DNA from: Chaetoderma sp. LZ-2023a
Lineage: Eukaryota; Mollusca; Caudofoveata; Chaetodermatida; Chaetodermatidae
Assembly: GCA_034401795.1 (NCBI GenBank)
Contig: CM067370.1
Coordinates: 50,503,914-50,567,913, forward strand
Reading direction: 5' to 3'
Length of the DNA: 64,000 nucleotides
Shown: positions 30,580 to 42,182 of the stretch, piece after piece
How positions within the stretch are numbered: position 1 is the first letter of the stretch
Layout: the number at the start of each line of letters is the position of its first letter
The notes under the pieces: generated by a model
Told to the model about the DNA's origin: nothing
The model's input: the letters and a program-made list of their open reading frames with translations, nothing else
Databases searched by the model: none
Program-made: the position numbers and the translations under genes

Positions 30580-31185
30580 CGCTGAAGGCCAGTGTGAGTA
30601 TTGTGGTTGGTGCCATCAGTATCTTTGTGTGTCTGTCTGTCTGTCTGTGTCTGTCTGTGTGTTTTTCCCGAGGCATATCTCTGGAATCCTATGAGAGGTA
30701 GAATCACCAAATTTGGAACATACATTCATATTCCAAAATAACCGTTTTTAAGCATAAATCGGAAACATAGTACAGAGTAGGGAGAATAACCAAATTTGAC
30801 GCATACATTCATATTCAATGTGGCAAGAAAAATTTTAGTTTGTGGTCACAAGCTCAAAAATTGAGGTCATGGGATGAGTTAGTGCATACCAGAATACAGA
30901 TTTTTAGCTATAAATCAGGAACGCAAGTAGGTAGAATTACAAAATTTGGCACATCCCTTCATTTAATAGGTGGCTAGATGTTTTATGAGTTTCAGTAAAA
31001 ATCATCAAATATCTATGCCATTGGCTCATGAAAATATACCGGAATACACATTTCTCGCCATAACTCTGACATAAAAGAAGGTAGAATCACAAGATTTGGC
31101 ACACCCCTTCATATTGCGACACTATGGTTACTTTGAGTTTGATGTCCACGGATTACCTATCGAGGTCACGTGGGTCACTAACTAC
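30580..31185. repeat. Diverged tandem repeat with TCTG microsatellite
   Basis: The motif 'GTAGAATCACCAAATTTGG' followed by 'ACATACATTCATAT' recurs near 30697, 30783, 30931 and 31081, spacing about 85-150 bp. A (TCTG)n/(TGTC)n tract lies near 30630-30660. The ORF at 31096 arises inside this repeat. Confidence 0.65.
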
Positions 31186-31412
31186 ATTATCAAGACAGAG
31201 AGCAAAGGCATGAGTAAGCATCTCCCTCGAGTGCATTCTAGTTGTTCAATGTGTTTTGTGCATATGCTTTTCCATTTGTATGCATCAGTTTATTCATCAA
31301 TCTGCTGTCAAATGACTTGATATGTGTTTCTTGTCATTGAGGAGAGGGAGGATACATTTTGAGTGTTTTCTGAATGTTCTTCCTCGTTTGTGTGATGTGT
31401 TTTTGTGCCCAG

Positions 31413-31538
31413 GAGGCCCAACATTTCTGACTGCAGCAAATCACATTACTACGTCTCACCCGCTAGCTGAAGCGGTTTGCCAGGGTGTGGCCGCTGTCTT
31501 TGTTATCCATAAGCAGCTACATGTAGTTGGAGCCAGCA
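31413..31538 (+). CDS. Candidate exon, gene unknown
   Basis: A good acceptor (GTGTTTTTGTGCCCAG at 31397-31412) precedes 126 bp that read GPTFLTAANHITTSHPLAEA, then VCQGVAAVFVIHKQLHVVGA, ending at a GTAAGG donor (31539). Phase 1 on both sides. Without splicing the frame stops at TGA seven bases beyond the donor. Amino-acid composition is protein-like (hydrophobic VAAVFVI strand) but no family was recognised. It is phase-compatible with the candidate exon at 47715, which would place DIRS copy 2 in the intron; this linkage is speculative. Confidence 0.4.
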
Positions 31539-31549
31539 GTAAGGGTTGA

Positions 31550-31893
31550 GTGCCAACTGAGGACCAATTCCACCTAACCATCCTAATAATAGGCTGTAGC
31601 TGTTGGATATCCAGAGGTACATGTACTACCTCACCGTGTTCACCCCATTCACAACATTTTTCTAAATCTGAGACAAATAACCTTCCTGGTACATGTATGG
31701 GTTTGTACCATTGACATGGTAATTACGATTGAGATCACCTTCAATGCTCAGCAATATTGTGCTCTGTTCCAATTTCTGAAGCAAATTACAGATTGACAAA
31801 CATTATGCTTTAATTATTTTAAGTTCACTTGGCCCAGAGAGCCAAATCATCTTAACGTCATACATATCACATGACACATCAAGCAGTCATCAT
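31550..31893. other. Unassigned spacer
   Basis: No recognisable structure before the left end of DIRS copy 2. Confidence 0.4.
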
Positions 31894-32075
31894 TTCTCCT
31901 TCGATCAATACTTACCATTACATTACTCATTGATAACGCAGCTATCCTGATAGCTAGCTCTGGGAATCTAGATTTAGAAAGCTTTATCGGCTCCTGGAAC
32001 CGGATACCCGGTTCCCAACAACCAGCTACCCGCCTGCCAGAGACAGTCATTCTTGTTTGCATAGCAACAAGAGAA
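31894..32075 (+). repeat. Left ITR of DIRS copy 2
   Basis: Begins TTCTCCTTCGATCAATACTT. The internal hairpin is weakened on this side ('GGATACCCGGTTCCCAACAA' then CCAGCTACCC). Its inverted partner is 37480-37680. Confidence 0.88.
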
Positions 32076-32962
32076 TACATTGCTATTTTGTTCTTGGAGA
32101 AATGTGAGTTTTCTTTATGTTTTGCCCTGTGCCTATTTGCTGTTTCTCGTTTCTGGATTACTGGATTTACTATGGAAGGAGTCTCTGAATCTCAGGTCGT
32201 ATTCTTTCATGCTATTTCTCATGTCTCTGAAATTTTATGCGGGTTGCATGTCCCATTTTCTGACCCCGGAACTGGGACGTGGTTACAACGAAATATGCCA
32301 GATAAGATCGCCTCTTTTAATCCCAACATTGATCGGGCAGTAATATGAAACTGGGCGTTGGCTTTCATTTTTTTAGCACTAAAATCGGCTTACGTCGTTC
32401 AACTGTATGGTCCGAGCAGGTGATGTCACACCCTTTTATTTCTCGGATTATTTGGTGATGGAAATGTTTCATTTATTCGCGCATCTTGCGCTTGGTGCTG
32501 TGTGCATTTTGTGCCAGAAACTTGAATTATGTCAAGTTTTGCGTGTGATCATGATCTGTTTGCATTGATCTATGATTTCAAAATTCTTGATTAAGATGTG
32601 TGTTCTGCGGTTTTACCGTGTCCTACAGCAGTAATGTTAATTCATTTTGTTGTTCCTTCACGTATCGTTTGGCTTTCGTTTGAGTAGTATAATTTTTGAA
32701 ATTAAGTCTTAAATATACCGCGAATGCTTCTGATATGGTTCCTGGTTCCGTGTTTATACATCCTGCAGGATCAATTTATGGGTGTATTATTGGCCCGCTC
32801 TCGTTCTTGTCACCAGCTTACGCGATCTTTGTTGTAACGTTGCATGTGTGGGGTGCCGGATGGTTAGCTTTTAATTTATTTCAAACTATTTGAAAATTAT
32901 TTGTCTGCCTTCCATTCCTGTTTCGTTCTGCTTGCTTATTTAGGTTTTGTGCTTGTTATCAG

Positions 32963-33863
32963 GCCAAGCCTACCCCGCCATCATGTCCTGAATGTCATAA
33001 ATTTGTGAAGGTCGCATTCAAGGACCATGTCTGTTATCAGTGTTTGAAATGTAACGTTGACAATAGGTGTAATGCCTGTGCAGTGTGGCCCGTCGAGTTG
33101 TTAGTCGAGTTCCTTGCCCAGAAGGACTTGGCTGGGTCTGACGCAGGGCCAGGCGGTTTGAAAAGAAATCGAGGAGCGTCCATTTCAGCCCCTGGGCCAC
33201 TCCTCCCCCGCATGGTTTGGGCCCACTATGCAAGGCTTCTTGCATATCGTCCTGCCCACGCTGGTGTCGTCTCTGATACTGAAGACTGTGATGCAACCTC
33301 TCCATGTCCAGTCCTTGGACAGGGTTCTGGACTGGTTATCAAGGGGACCATCTCGTATGGCTCCCGGGTGGTCCCGTCGCCCTCCGGCCTGGTGGGTACT
33401 GCTTCTCTGCGGCCACCTCCGGGTGGTCCAGTAGCGGTAGCTGGTCCGTCGGGCATGGGAGCCATTCGCCAGGACGGCTCAAGTGTTTCTTCATTTGCTT
33501 GGAACACCCCTGAACGGCCCTAGCATCTTTGGTGGCCAAGCACGGGCCATTCTAGAGGACATGGCCAACATTGCGCAAAGTTGGTTAGCGGTTAATCTTT
33601 AGCTAGAGCTAGTGCGTCAGGCGCATGCACTAGGGGCTGTTGCGAAACCGCTAACTGCCCAACGTTCCTCCAAGAAGCATAAGGGCAAGGTGAAAGCCAA
33701 GCCAGCTCCTGCTATTGCTGGGCCTTCTCAGCCGCCTGCGGCGAGGAAGGTTGTGGAGGCTCCTGCCCACCCTCATGATGGCCCTGATCGCCCGAGAGGC
33801 GGGAATGGCATGAACAGAGGTAAGTCCTCCAAGGGCGGAAAGAAGGGAGCAGATCATACCTGA
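32963..33863 (+). pseudogene. DIRS gag-like pseudogene (copy 2)
   Basis: Opens after AG at 32961-32962 with 'AKPTPPSCPECHKFVKV' and the Cys-rich block 'CYQCLKCNVDNRCNAC', homologous to copy 1. After about 33480 roughly 0.9 kb present in copy 1 is missing. The 3' part resumes near 33530 with an in-frame TAG at 33600, then a basic tail ending GGKKGADHT and TGA at 33861-33863, the same stop position as copy 1. Nonfunctional. Confidence 0.85.
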
Positions 33864-34036
33864 GGGTATGGTAGCTCCATTCGTATCCGTCTGGACCGCG
33901 CCTGTGCGACAGGAACAGCGGTGCCAATTAGCCCAGTCAAGCCAAGACCAAAATGGTTCTTTTTCTCCCTCGTAGGAGGGGTGGGGGGTAGCGGATCGCG
34001 AGCCAAACACCCGCATTAGGCGTCAATGCGCCTATA

Positions 34037-36012
34037 GTGGGTGAAAGGCTCATGCGTTTCAGTGAGGCTTGCCGAGGTGTGATGTCAGAAAGTTTGGTCA
34101 AGGGGTACATGCCAGAGTGGTGGGATTTCCCACCACAAAATCTGTCTTTGGCACCTGTCTGGACGCCCATTCCAAGGGCAACAGACAAATTAGAAGCCAT
34201 TCAAAACGAAGTGTCGGGTTTGCTTCTGAAGGGAGCAATAAAGCCAGTAAAGCAGGGCACTCCAGGCTTCTATTCAAACATGTTCCTTGTCCCCAGGAGC
34301 ACAGGGGTGGTGGAGACCTGTACTCAATTTCAGGCCATTGAATTGGTTTATCCATAGGCTTCGGTTTCAGATGGAAACTCCGAGATCGGTAATGGCAGGA
34401 TTGAGGAAAGGAATGTGCTGTGTGTCAATCGAACTGAAAGATACATATTTCCACATCCCAATGAACAGGGGTTGTCACAGGTTTCCGAGATTCGTATTTC
34501 GGAATCAGGTAGGGGAGTTTGTAGTCCTCCCATTCGGCCTGTCGACAGCCCCAAGGGTTTTCACCAGAGTGGTCCTAGCGATGACAGCGTTTCTCTGAAG
34601 AGAGAACATGGCGCTTCACACCTACATAGACGATTGGCTTATCAAGGTGGACATGCCAGCCAGGTTAGGAGTGGATACTGCTCCGACTCTGAAATTGCTT
34701 TCAGTCAACAGGGAGAAATCCGAATTGATGCCCACTCAAGACTTCGTTTATTTGGGGATGCGATTCAATCTCGAGGAAGGCAGGGTTTACCAGTCAGAGC
34801 CCAGTGTGGTGTCTCTGTTAGCCATCCTCAAGAGTTTTCGATTGGGAAACCACATTCAGGCGAGGAGGTTTCTTCAGATGCTGGGCATGATGGTCTTCAT
34901 AGAGCAGGTAGTCCTGTACGCTGCTCTAATGCGAAGACCTATCCAGTTGTATCTGATGTCTGTGGAAGCAGAGAACAGAACCCCTGTCAAAGCGGGTACC
35001 AGTTTTGGAGCCAATAATGTTGCATCTTGTATGGTGGAAGGAGCGTCAGAATCTCCTAGTAGGGGTTTCGCTTCACCTACCCCGCCCCCAGCTGTTCGTG
35101 TACACGGATGCATCGCTGGAGGGGTGGTGGGGGCCTGCCTGGGAGAACACCAGGTTTCGGGCACATGGACTCTCCAAGAGAGTCAGCTGCATATCAATCT
35201 GTTGGAAATGATGGCAGTGGAACTGGCATTGGAAAATGTTCTTCCAGAAGTCAGGGCCACGGTGATATTGATACGGTCGGACAATTTGACAGTAGTATCA
35301 TACAGGCGGGACCAAGTCACCCACGCTGTGTATGAAGGTGTGGCACTTGATTCAATGGTGCAGGAATTACTCAGTTGTTTTGAAAGCAGCTCACATTCCT
35401 GGGCGATTGAACATTCTGGCAGAATGGTCTCTCAACCCTTCAGTTCTACAAAGGATGTTGGAACATTGGGGCAAACCAAACGTGGACTTGTTCACCACAA
35501 AGGAAAATGCTCAAATCATGACTTATGTTTCGCCGATTCCAGATCCAAATGCTGTCTATACAGACGCTCTGGCAATAAGCTGGAGAGGGATGCACGATTA
35601 CTGGTATCCTCCCACCATTCTTCTACCGAAGATGTTGGTGAAGATCAAGGAGGAGCCATGCCTGGTCCTGCTAATAGCGCGGTTTTGGCCCAGCAGGGCG
35701 TGGTTCACGGATCCCCTGGATCTGCTAGTGGACAATCCAGTGCAGCTGCCCGAGATTCTGAACATAATCTCCCAGGACAAGGGCCGCTTTCTACACGAGC
35801 GGCCCGTGATGTTCAAATTGACTGCATGGATGTTATCAAACAACGTTCCACGTCGGAAGGCTTTTCTCAACAGGCTGCGAGTTTCATCGCAAGAGGCTGC
35901 GAGTTTCATCGCAGCCGCGAGAAGGAGGTCAATGTTCACAAGGTTAACAAATTTGCAGAGTGGTGTGAAGGAAAGGGTATTGATCACTTTCAATCTACTA
36001 TTCAGCAAATAG
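34037..36012 (+). pseudogene. DIRS RT/RNase H pseudogene (copy 2)
   Basis: Fragments in shifting frames: 34037-34357 ('GYMPEWWDFPPQNLSLAPVW'), 34287-34598 ('IPMNRGCHRFPRFVF', 'LPFGLSTAPRVFTR'), 34608-34960 (keeps YIDD at about 34627) and 35332-36012 (C-terminal block 'NVDLFTTKENAQIMTYVSP'). The RNase H region is shifted and shortened around 35100-35310. At least three frameshifts separate it from a working gene. Confidence 0.88.
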
Positions 36013-36838
36013 CAGACTTTCTCTGTGAGCTGTTCCTGTCACAATTGCTAGATACAAGTCAACTTTGGCATCAGTCATCCCTGGTTTAGCCACAGGGAAA
36101 GTCCAAAGGTGGCCCAGTTGAATGTGATGGTGAAGGGAATGAGCAATCGCCGACTGAGACAATCGGTAGTCATTCCAGCCTGGAGTCTATCTTTAGTGCT
36201 TAATGTACTGGCCAAGCACCCTTTCGAACCTTTGGGTTCGGCTAGTCTAAAGCATCTGACTCTAAAGGCAGTTTTTCTATTGGCAGCTTCCTCAGCAAGT
36301 AGGCGCAGTGAGATCCATGCGCTTTCAGCAGAGAGGGACCGATTTATTGTCTCCGGAGAGGGTCTGCAATTGCTGCCAAGAGCAGAATTTATGTCAAACA
36401 ATCAATCTTTGAAATATCCCGGCAAACCACTCATTATACCGAAGCTAACTAGGTTTGATCATGATGCCAGTGCTTGGTGTCCAGTCTGCTTTGACCAAGT
36501 ACAAAAAACGGACGGACTCTCTACGGTCAAATGATAGACATCTATGGATCTGCCATAAGAAGCCATATGGCGCCACACACATCCATGGATACTATCTCTC
36601 ATTGGGTAGTCGAATACATTCAGACTACCCACGAGATTGCGACTGGGCACCAGGTGCAATGTGCTAGGGCTCACAATGTTAGAGGAATGGCCTCCTCGAC
36701 CACCCTATTCAATGGTGTCCCATTAGAGTACATCATGGCCGTTGCACAATGGCACTATGAGTCCTCTTTCATGGATTACTATATGAGGGACATGTCAGAC
36801 TCTACCAATCCACTCGCTTTTGCTGTTTTGAAATGATA
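35870..36838 (+). pseudogene. DIRS tyrosine recombinase pseudogene (copy 2)
   Basis: Recognisable from 'QIADFLCELF' through 36109-36534 (catalytic Arg in ASRRSEIHAL) and 36531-36836 (AHNVRG, AQWHYESS, DYYMR). Frameshifts lie near 36040-36110 and 36480-36535, and a 20-bp-scale duplication near 35878-35910 (GCGAGTTTCATCGC repeated). Catalytic motif residues remain though the frame is broken. Confidence 0.85.
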
Positions 36839-37328
36839 GTCTAGTGGCCACACTGCTCATCTCCTTTTGATAACTTTGAAAAGCAAAAGTAGTAAGAACA
36901 GACATGGTCAAGCGAGAGGAATTCAACCGTATGGGACACGTTTGGTCGAAGGTGTGTTGGTTGATGACTCCACGTCTGGAATCCATAATTCCTGAGATAA
37001 TTCAAGTTTGATAGTTTTTTGTGTTATGTTTATATATCATGATCATTCATCTTATATATTCATGCTCATTCCCAGGCTTATATGTGTAAAGAGCTGTTAA
37101 CCCTCTTCGCACATTTGTGTTTTCAGGCGAGATGCATGTTCGTGAGTTCTCTCCCTTTTTTAGGAGATAGGGGTGGGGGAGCGGTGATGGGAATGTGATT
37201 CGGTCCCAAAGCTTGTCGGTTCTTTTAGGTCTCCGTATGTCAAGTTTAGGTCTAAGAGCTTTCTCCAGGCCAAAAGAGGCTTTGTATGGCTTGCCCCGTC
37301 CCACCAGGTTACCGACTAAATCTGGTGT

Positions 37329-37428
37329 TATCAATGAGTAATGTAATGGTAAGTATTGATCAAAGGCAAATAAAGGAAATTTCAATTTCCCTTTCTCCAA
37401 GATCTAACAATACTTACCATTACATTAC
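37329..37428. repeat. Internal complementary region of DIRS copy 2
   Basis: TATCAATGAGTAATGTAATG...GATCAAAGG complements the left ITR edge, and AAGGAAATTTCAATTTCC...CATTACATTAC complements the right ITR edge. It matches its own ITRs, not those of copy 1. Confidence 0.88.
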
Positions 37429-37479
37429 GGACCCTGCCTCCCAGCCCCATGGAGGCAAGCCATGGGTTATTCTCTTGTT

Positions 37480-37680
37480 TGGTAGCTATGCAAACAATAT
37501 GAGTGAATCTCGAAGGCGGGTACCCGGTTGTTGGGAACCGGGTACCTGGTTCCAGGAGCCGGTAAAGCTTTCTAAATCTAGATTCCTAGAGCCAGCTATC
37601 AGGATAGCTGTATTATTAATGAATAATGTAATGGTAAGTATTGTTAGATCTCGGAGAAAGGAAAATTGAAATTTCCTTCA
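37480..37680 (-). repeat. Right ITR of DIRS copy 2
   Basis: Inverted copy of 31894-32075 with a stronger hairpin (GGTACCCGGTTGTTGGGAAC...CCGGGTACC region, about 37517-37550). Several differences from the left ITR indicate age. Confidence 0.88.
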
Positions 37681-38545
37681 TTCTTGAGCCCCTGACTGGA
37701 TGCTGTCATGTCCATATGTCAGTAAAGTCATGATTTTGTGGACAGATATCTGATTGCTTGGTGCAGCTGCTCACCATTTTAGACCTAAGTTTCAATTAAA
37801 CCTTTGTTAGAAAGGCTACTGCTCAAGAAATGCTAGGCTGACTTTGAAACAAACTCTGCTGAAAGATCCTATAATAGTTGACTTCCGATTTTATGTCTTG
37901 CGTAAAACAACAGCACCAGTTATCAAAAGAAAGAGGATCAAAAGGTTCTTACTGAATGGTAATCATAACATCATGGGAGCACAAACAGCGTCGTCATCAG
38001 AAGAGATCATGATGATGCTGTGATATCATCATCATCTTCATTTCATCAGCATTTTAAATGACATATAAGGCAAATGGCTTCTTTTTATCCCGGTAGTTTC
38101 AGTACTACTTTACTTGCTGCATGCATGAAAGAGAAGTGTGCTACATACAACATGTATGCTAAAAGATTTACAATATTTATACGGCCTCTGACACAGACAT
38201 GGTGACAGTGTCCTGGCCGTTAACTGTGGTGTGACACCTAGTCAGTCCTTATGTGAGCTGCAGTGTGCCGCCTACCAGGAAGACTGATCCACCAAGCCTG
38301 TCCAGTGCGACTAACTAGGAACAGATAATTGAATTTGTCATCACTATATTTTCAAATGACTACAATATTTGAAGATTTTTCTGGTGTAGATAATGAGCTC
38401 AATCATTAGAAGTATATTAATTCTATGCACTAATGGATTTGTACAATACAGAATATCAGTGGTCATTTCAATGTACTTTGGTTTGGGGGTTTCCATAACA
38501 TAACCTATCATGGCCATGTTAATGTACAATGGAGGGTTAGTACGA
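37681..38545. other. Unassigned spacer
   Basis: No convincing exon or element. A run of ATCATGATG/GATATCATCATC words lies near 38005-38035. Confidence 0.45.
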
Positions 38546-38552
38546 TTTTACA

Positions 38553-38645
38553 CACCCCCCTCCCCCCGCACGCACGCACGCATGCACACACGCACACCAC
38601 ACACACCAACCACTGGCCATCCCCACCCCACTCACCCCACCCCAA
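38553..38645. repeat. CA/CG simple repeat and C-rich tract
   Basis: CGCACGCACGCACGCATG and CACACGCACACCACACACAC followed by CCCCACCCCAC. Low complexity. Confidence 0.8.
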
Positions 38646-38649
38646 GATC

Positions 38650-39345
38650 TATACATGATTTTGTACAAGTTAGTCAAAGGTGAATGCACTGTCTTTAAGG
38701 TGTGTGTCAAGTTTGTTCTTAAACTCATCTATGTTCTTTGCATCCACTATGTGTGATGGTAGAGTATTTCATGAAGGTGGCACTCGCTAGGTGAAAAAAA
38801 ATCTGCGTGTGCTTGTTGTAATGATCTATTATTAGTTTGTATTTCAACAGTGGCCTCGTGTTATGTTGGTGGGACGTTTCCCAAAGAAATTTGCTGGATC
38901 GATAATAATATATAATACATACTCGGTGTGAGGTTGTAGAATTCAGTTAAATGGCCTCAAGTCTGACAATACCTTAGAGAAAACAAGTTGAGCTCTCTGA
39001 GTCTACTTTCGTAGCTGAAGCTCTTTATTGCTGCAGGTAATCTGGTACATGTAACTCACCTTTGGGTGTTCTCTATTGCCTTTGATTGTCTTGCAAGATG
39101 TGGTCACCAGACCGAGTTGCAATACTCCAGGATGTCTCTGACTACAGTAACAGAAAAGTCCATGTCACTGAAAGTTCTCTTTATAGTGCCCCGTATGCTG
39201 GTGGCTTTATTAACAATGCTGTTGATATGCATGGCAAAGTTTAATTTCTTATCAATATAGACACCAAGATCTTTCTCGCATATTGTCCTGGATATAGGCG
39301 GGTTAACATCTTTCTCACGTCAACCTTCGAAGTGGCATTGGGTGG
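38650..39345 (-). pseudogene. LINE reverse transcriptase C-terminal fragment
   Basis: Minus-strand reading gives 'EKDLGVYIDKKLNFAMHI', 'INSIVNKATSIRGTIKRTF', 'LEYCNSVWSPHL' and 'SYESRLRELNLFSLRY', then 'FFSPSECHLHEI'. This is the thumb and C-terminal part of a CR1/Jockey-type non-LTR retrotransposon RT. In-frame stops and frameshifts make it dead. The catalytic part is absent. Exact clade not determined. Confidence 0.82.
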
Positions 39346-39793
39346 AGGGGCCTTTACATCTATGGTGTAGTCTATAGATTTTGTATCTGATTAATTGTAA
39401 CAACTAATTTTATAGAATCAATCTGATTGATGTTCCAGGTGAGTCCTTTTGGCATTAGGGAGCTGTATCCATAAAAAATTAGTCATACCTGTAGAATTAG
39501 CAGTTATTAATTAACACTAATTTCTCGATTATCAATATATAATTACATACATGTATGACATAATTATGCTATTAATCATTCATTTGTTAGCTTTGATTCA
39601 CGCTGGTAGCTCTGAACTCACCGAATAACTAATCCCATGACAATACATGTAGTTCAAGGAAGGGGGCAAATAAGGTGATACTAACTATGACTGGATGCCA
39701 TTACTGTCTGATGTACAGAAAGTGCTTCCAGTCAAAGATGTTTCAAAATAGTCCACAGTATTTTCATAGGATGTGTCATATCTGATCTGTAGA

Positions 39794-40161
39794 AATGGAC
39801 CTTTCCAAGTTTTTCCATCCGTCATATGACATCATAATCAACTACGTGACGTGTAGGATGACGGCATAAGCATGACATCATGAATGATTCGATTTAGTCC
39901 ATCTTTATCGCTTAATACTCTGATGTGAATTGTATATGAATTATATGTCTTTACCATTTAATAAACATTCTGTTGAATATTTTGAAACCAATTTGACTGG
40001 GCGCTGTTGCTGCCATAGGCAGCAACAGCGCCCAGTCAAATTAGTTTCAAAATATTCAACCGGTTGCCCTGCCTAGTTTTCTGGAAATTGATAATCAAGG
40101 AGTACGGGGATGGATCGATCCTAACACGAGCGAAGTGTAGCTAAAACTGGAAAGGTCCATT
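39794..40161. mobile_element. Family C hairpin element
   Basis: Ends ATGGACCTTTCCAAGTTTT and AAAACTGGAAAGGTCCATT are inverted. The centre is a near-perfect ~45-bp-arm palindrome (GAATATTTTGAAACCAATTT to AATTAGTTTCAAAATATTC around GCTGTTGCTGCCATAGGCAG). Best-preserved family C copy. Confidence 0.82.
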
Positions 40162-41739
40162 AAGTGTTAAGGAAATAAATTAGTATATATTGTTTATTCA
40201 TGTAGTAGTCGATAACAATATGTAAGTGTTGCTTAATTATTTAATAATCTAATTAGCATTAATTATGCAAATAGCCAAATACAGTTTTTTTCAGTTATTT
40301 TCTGCTCTGCTCTAATTGCGACGTGGAGATGTCAGATAGACGTGGCATTTAATGATCATGCATCAGTGGTTATATGTTTAATGCATGAGACAATTACATG
40401 TACATGTAGGTGCGCTTTACTGCTTTGATCACCTATTAGCTGACCTGGCCTGAAAGCTCAAGTGAACTTATGCCATGGCGACCGTCCATCGTGTGTCCGT
40501 AATCCATCCGTCATCCGTCAACTTTTCCTTTAAACAACTTCTTCTCAAGAACCACTGGGCCGATTTGAATTATGTGGCAGGAAGCATCCTTATGCCATAG
40601 GTATCCAAGTTTGTTCAAACGAAGCCAATCGGCCAATTTGGCCGGTGGCCATCTTGGATTTGGGCCGATTTTTAGAAACCTCGTTAAAAATCTCCGAAAC
40701 TGCTTAAGGGATCAATTTAGAACTCATGAAATATCATCTAGGGGAGGAGCTGAACCAAGTTTGTTCAAGGGAACTTGATTGGCCAACTAGTTCGGTGGCC
40801 ATCTTGAATGACCTAGTTTTCGCGAAAACTAATTTTCCAGAACCGCTGAAGGGATCAGGCCTAAGTTTGGGCAATATGATTAGGGACTAAGAGGCATTAA
40901 AGTTTGTTCAGGGGAAGTTTATCCATCAATAAACATGGCCACCGTTGGTCAATCAAAATGTAGTATGTTTGGCGGCCATATTGGATTTTTTTATTTGCTG
41001 GGTTTTGAGACTGAAATTGGTTTTATATGTTTTTGGGTATTCTGATCTCAAATGTGCCATTTTCGAAACTGTCGGATAAACGGTTTGGTGAGCAGGGATG
41101 GGGTAATATGTAATAGGAATAGGTTATTACAGCGATTTCCATGTAATAGTAATAGAAAGAGATCATTAATTTTACAATGTAATAGTAATAGTAATAGATT
41201 GAAAAGTAATAGCTACATGTAATAAATAGCCTATTACTTGTCTATTACAGGGGTACATGTATCTTATATGCTCAGTGTACAAGCCACAAAATTCTGCTTC
41301 CACATAAATAGCCATTAGGTAGATAAATAAACTAATTACACATGGCTGTGAAAAGGTGAATAGTCTACTAACACAGTTTCTATCAATGGATCTCATTATA
41401 TCTTAAATAATGGTTATTAAAGGTTTAATTCCAGTAAAATTGACTCACAGCATGGTGTCTGGGGAACAGAGATTGTGTGTATAACTAATCTATTTACATG
41501 CACTTCTGAAATATCAGTGGGCTAATAACTGTATACTCTTTTTAAACACACGTTCAAGTTCCTTTTAAAATTCATATTGCTTTAAGTTGTTGTTCTATAT
41601 ACATATTATTATGTTATATGTGGTCTTCCTGATCTTGTAGAATCTAGAATGTTGAGATTTGCCCAGAGAGCTAAATGGGTTAAAATCATTCAAGCATAGT
41701 CTACTATGTGATGATAGCCAAGGAAGACTTCATAAGACT

Positions 41740-41879
41740 GCATAAGCATGACATCATGAATGATTCGATTTAGTCCATCTTTATCGCTTAATACTCTGAC
41801 GTGAATTGTATATGAATTATATGTCTTTACCATTTAATAAACATTCTGTTGAATATTTTGAAACCAATTTGACTGGGCT
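41740..41879. repeat. 140-bp direct copy of part of 39866-40009
   Basis: Nearly identical to the left half of the family C element at 39794 ('GCATAAGCATGACATCATGA' to 'AACCAATTTGACTGGGC'), stopping exactly at the start of the palindrome centre. Recent half-element copy or gene-conversion tract. Confidence 0.85.
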
Positions 41880-42002
41880 GAGTGTCTGCTATTGACTAAC
41901 ATTGTATCAGTAAATAAAACATGTATGGTAAAAGGGGTGGGGTGTTGGTTGGGTGGTGGAATATAGGTAAGATGAGGCTACACTCATTATTATTGTTATT
42001 AA

Positions 42003-42182
42003 CCCATGTAGCAACTTGTTTATGATGTAAGAAACAATTAGTTGGATATTTTGAAATCAATTTGCCTGGAAGACATTACTGCCTGCATCAATGCCCTTCA
42101 GTCAAATTATTTGCAAAATGTTTAAAAACTGTCGAATTGGTTTAAATGAAATTGAGATAAAGGGGCTCCATCAGCGAAAGGG
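42003..42182. mobile_element. Family B hairpin element with TTAA flanks
   Basis: TTAA at 41999-42002 and 42183-42186; left CCCATGTAGC, right GCGAAAGGG. Core 'GTTGGATATTTTGAAATCAA' with partner 'AAATTATTTGCAAAATGTTT'. Confidence 0.65.

Larger units (their letters stand above)
31894..37680 (+). mobile_element. DIRS-group retrotransposon copy 2, degenerate, different subfamily
   Basis: 5.79 kb with the same plan as copy 1: ITRs, gag-like, RT/RNase H, YR, ICR. Inner coding DNA aligns closely to copy 1, but the ITRs have a distinct sequence ('CATTACATTAC' in place of 'CATTCTGTTAC', 'GAATCTAGATTTAGAAAG' in place of 'ATTATAGACTTAGAAAG'). The length difference is largely a ~0.9-kb deletion in gag. 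All ORFs are broken, so it is non-autonomous. Confidence 0.92.
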
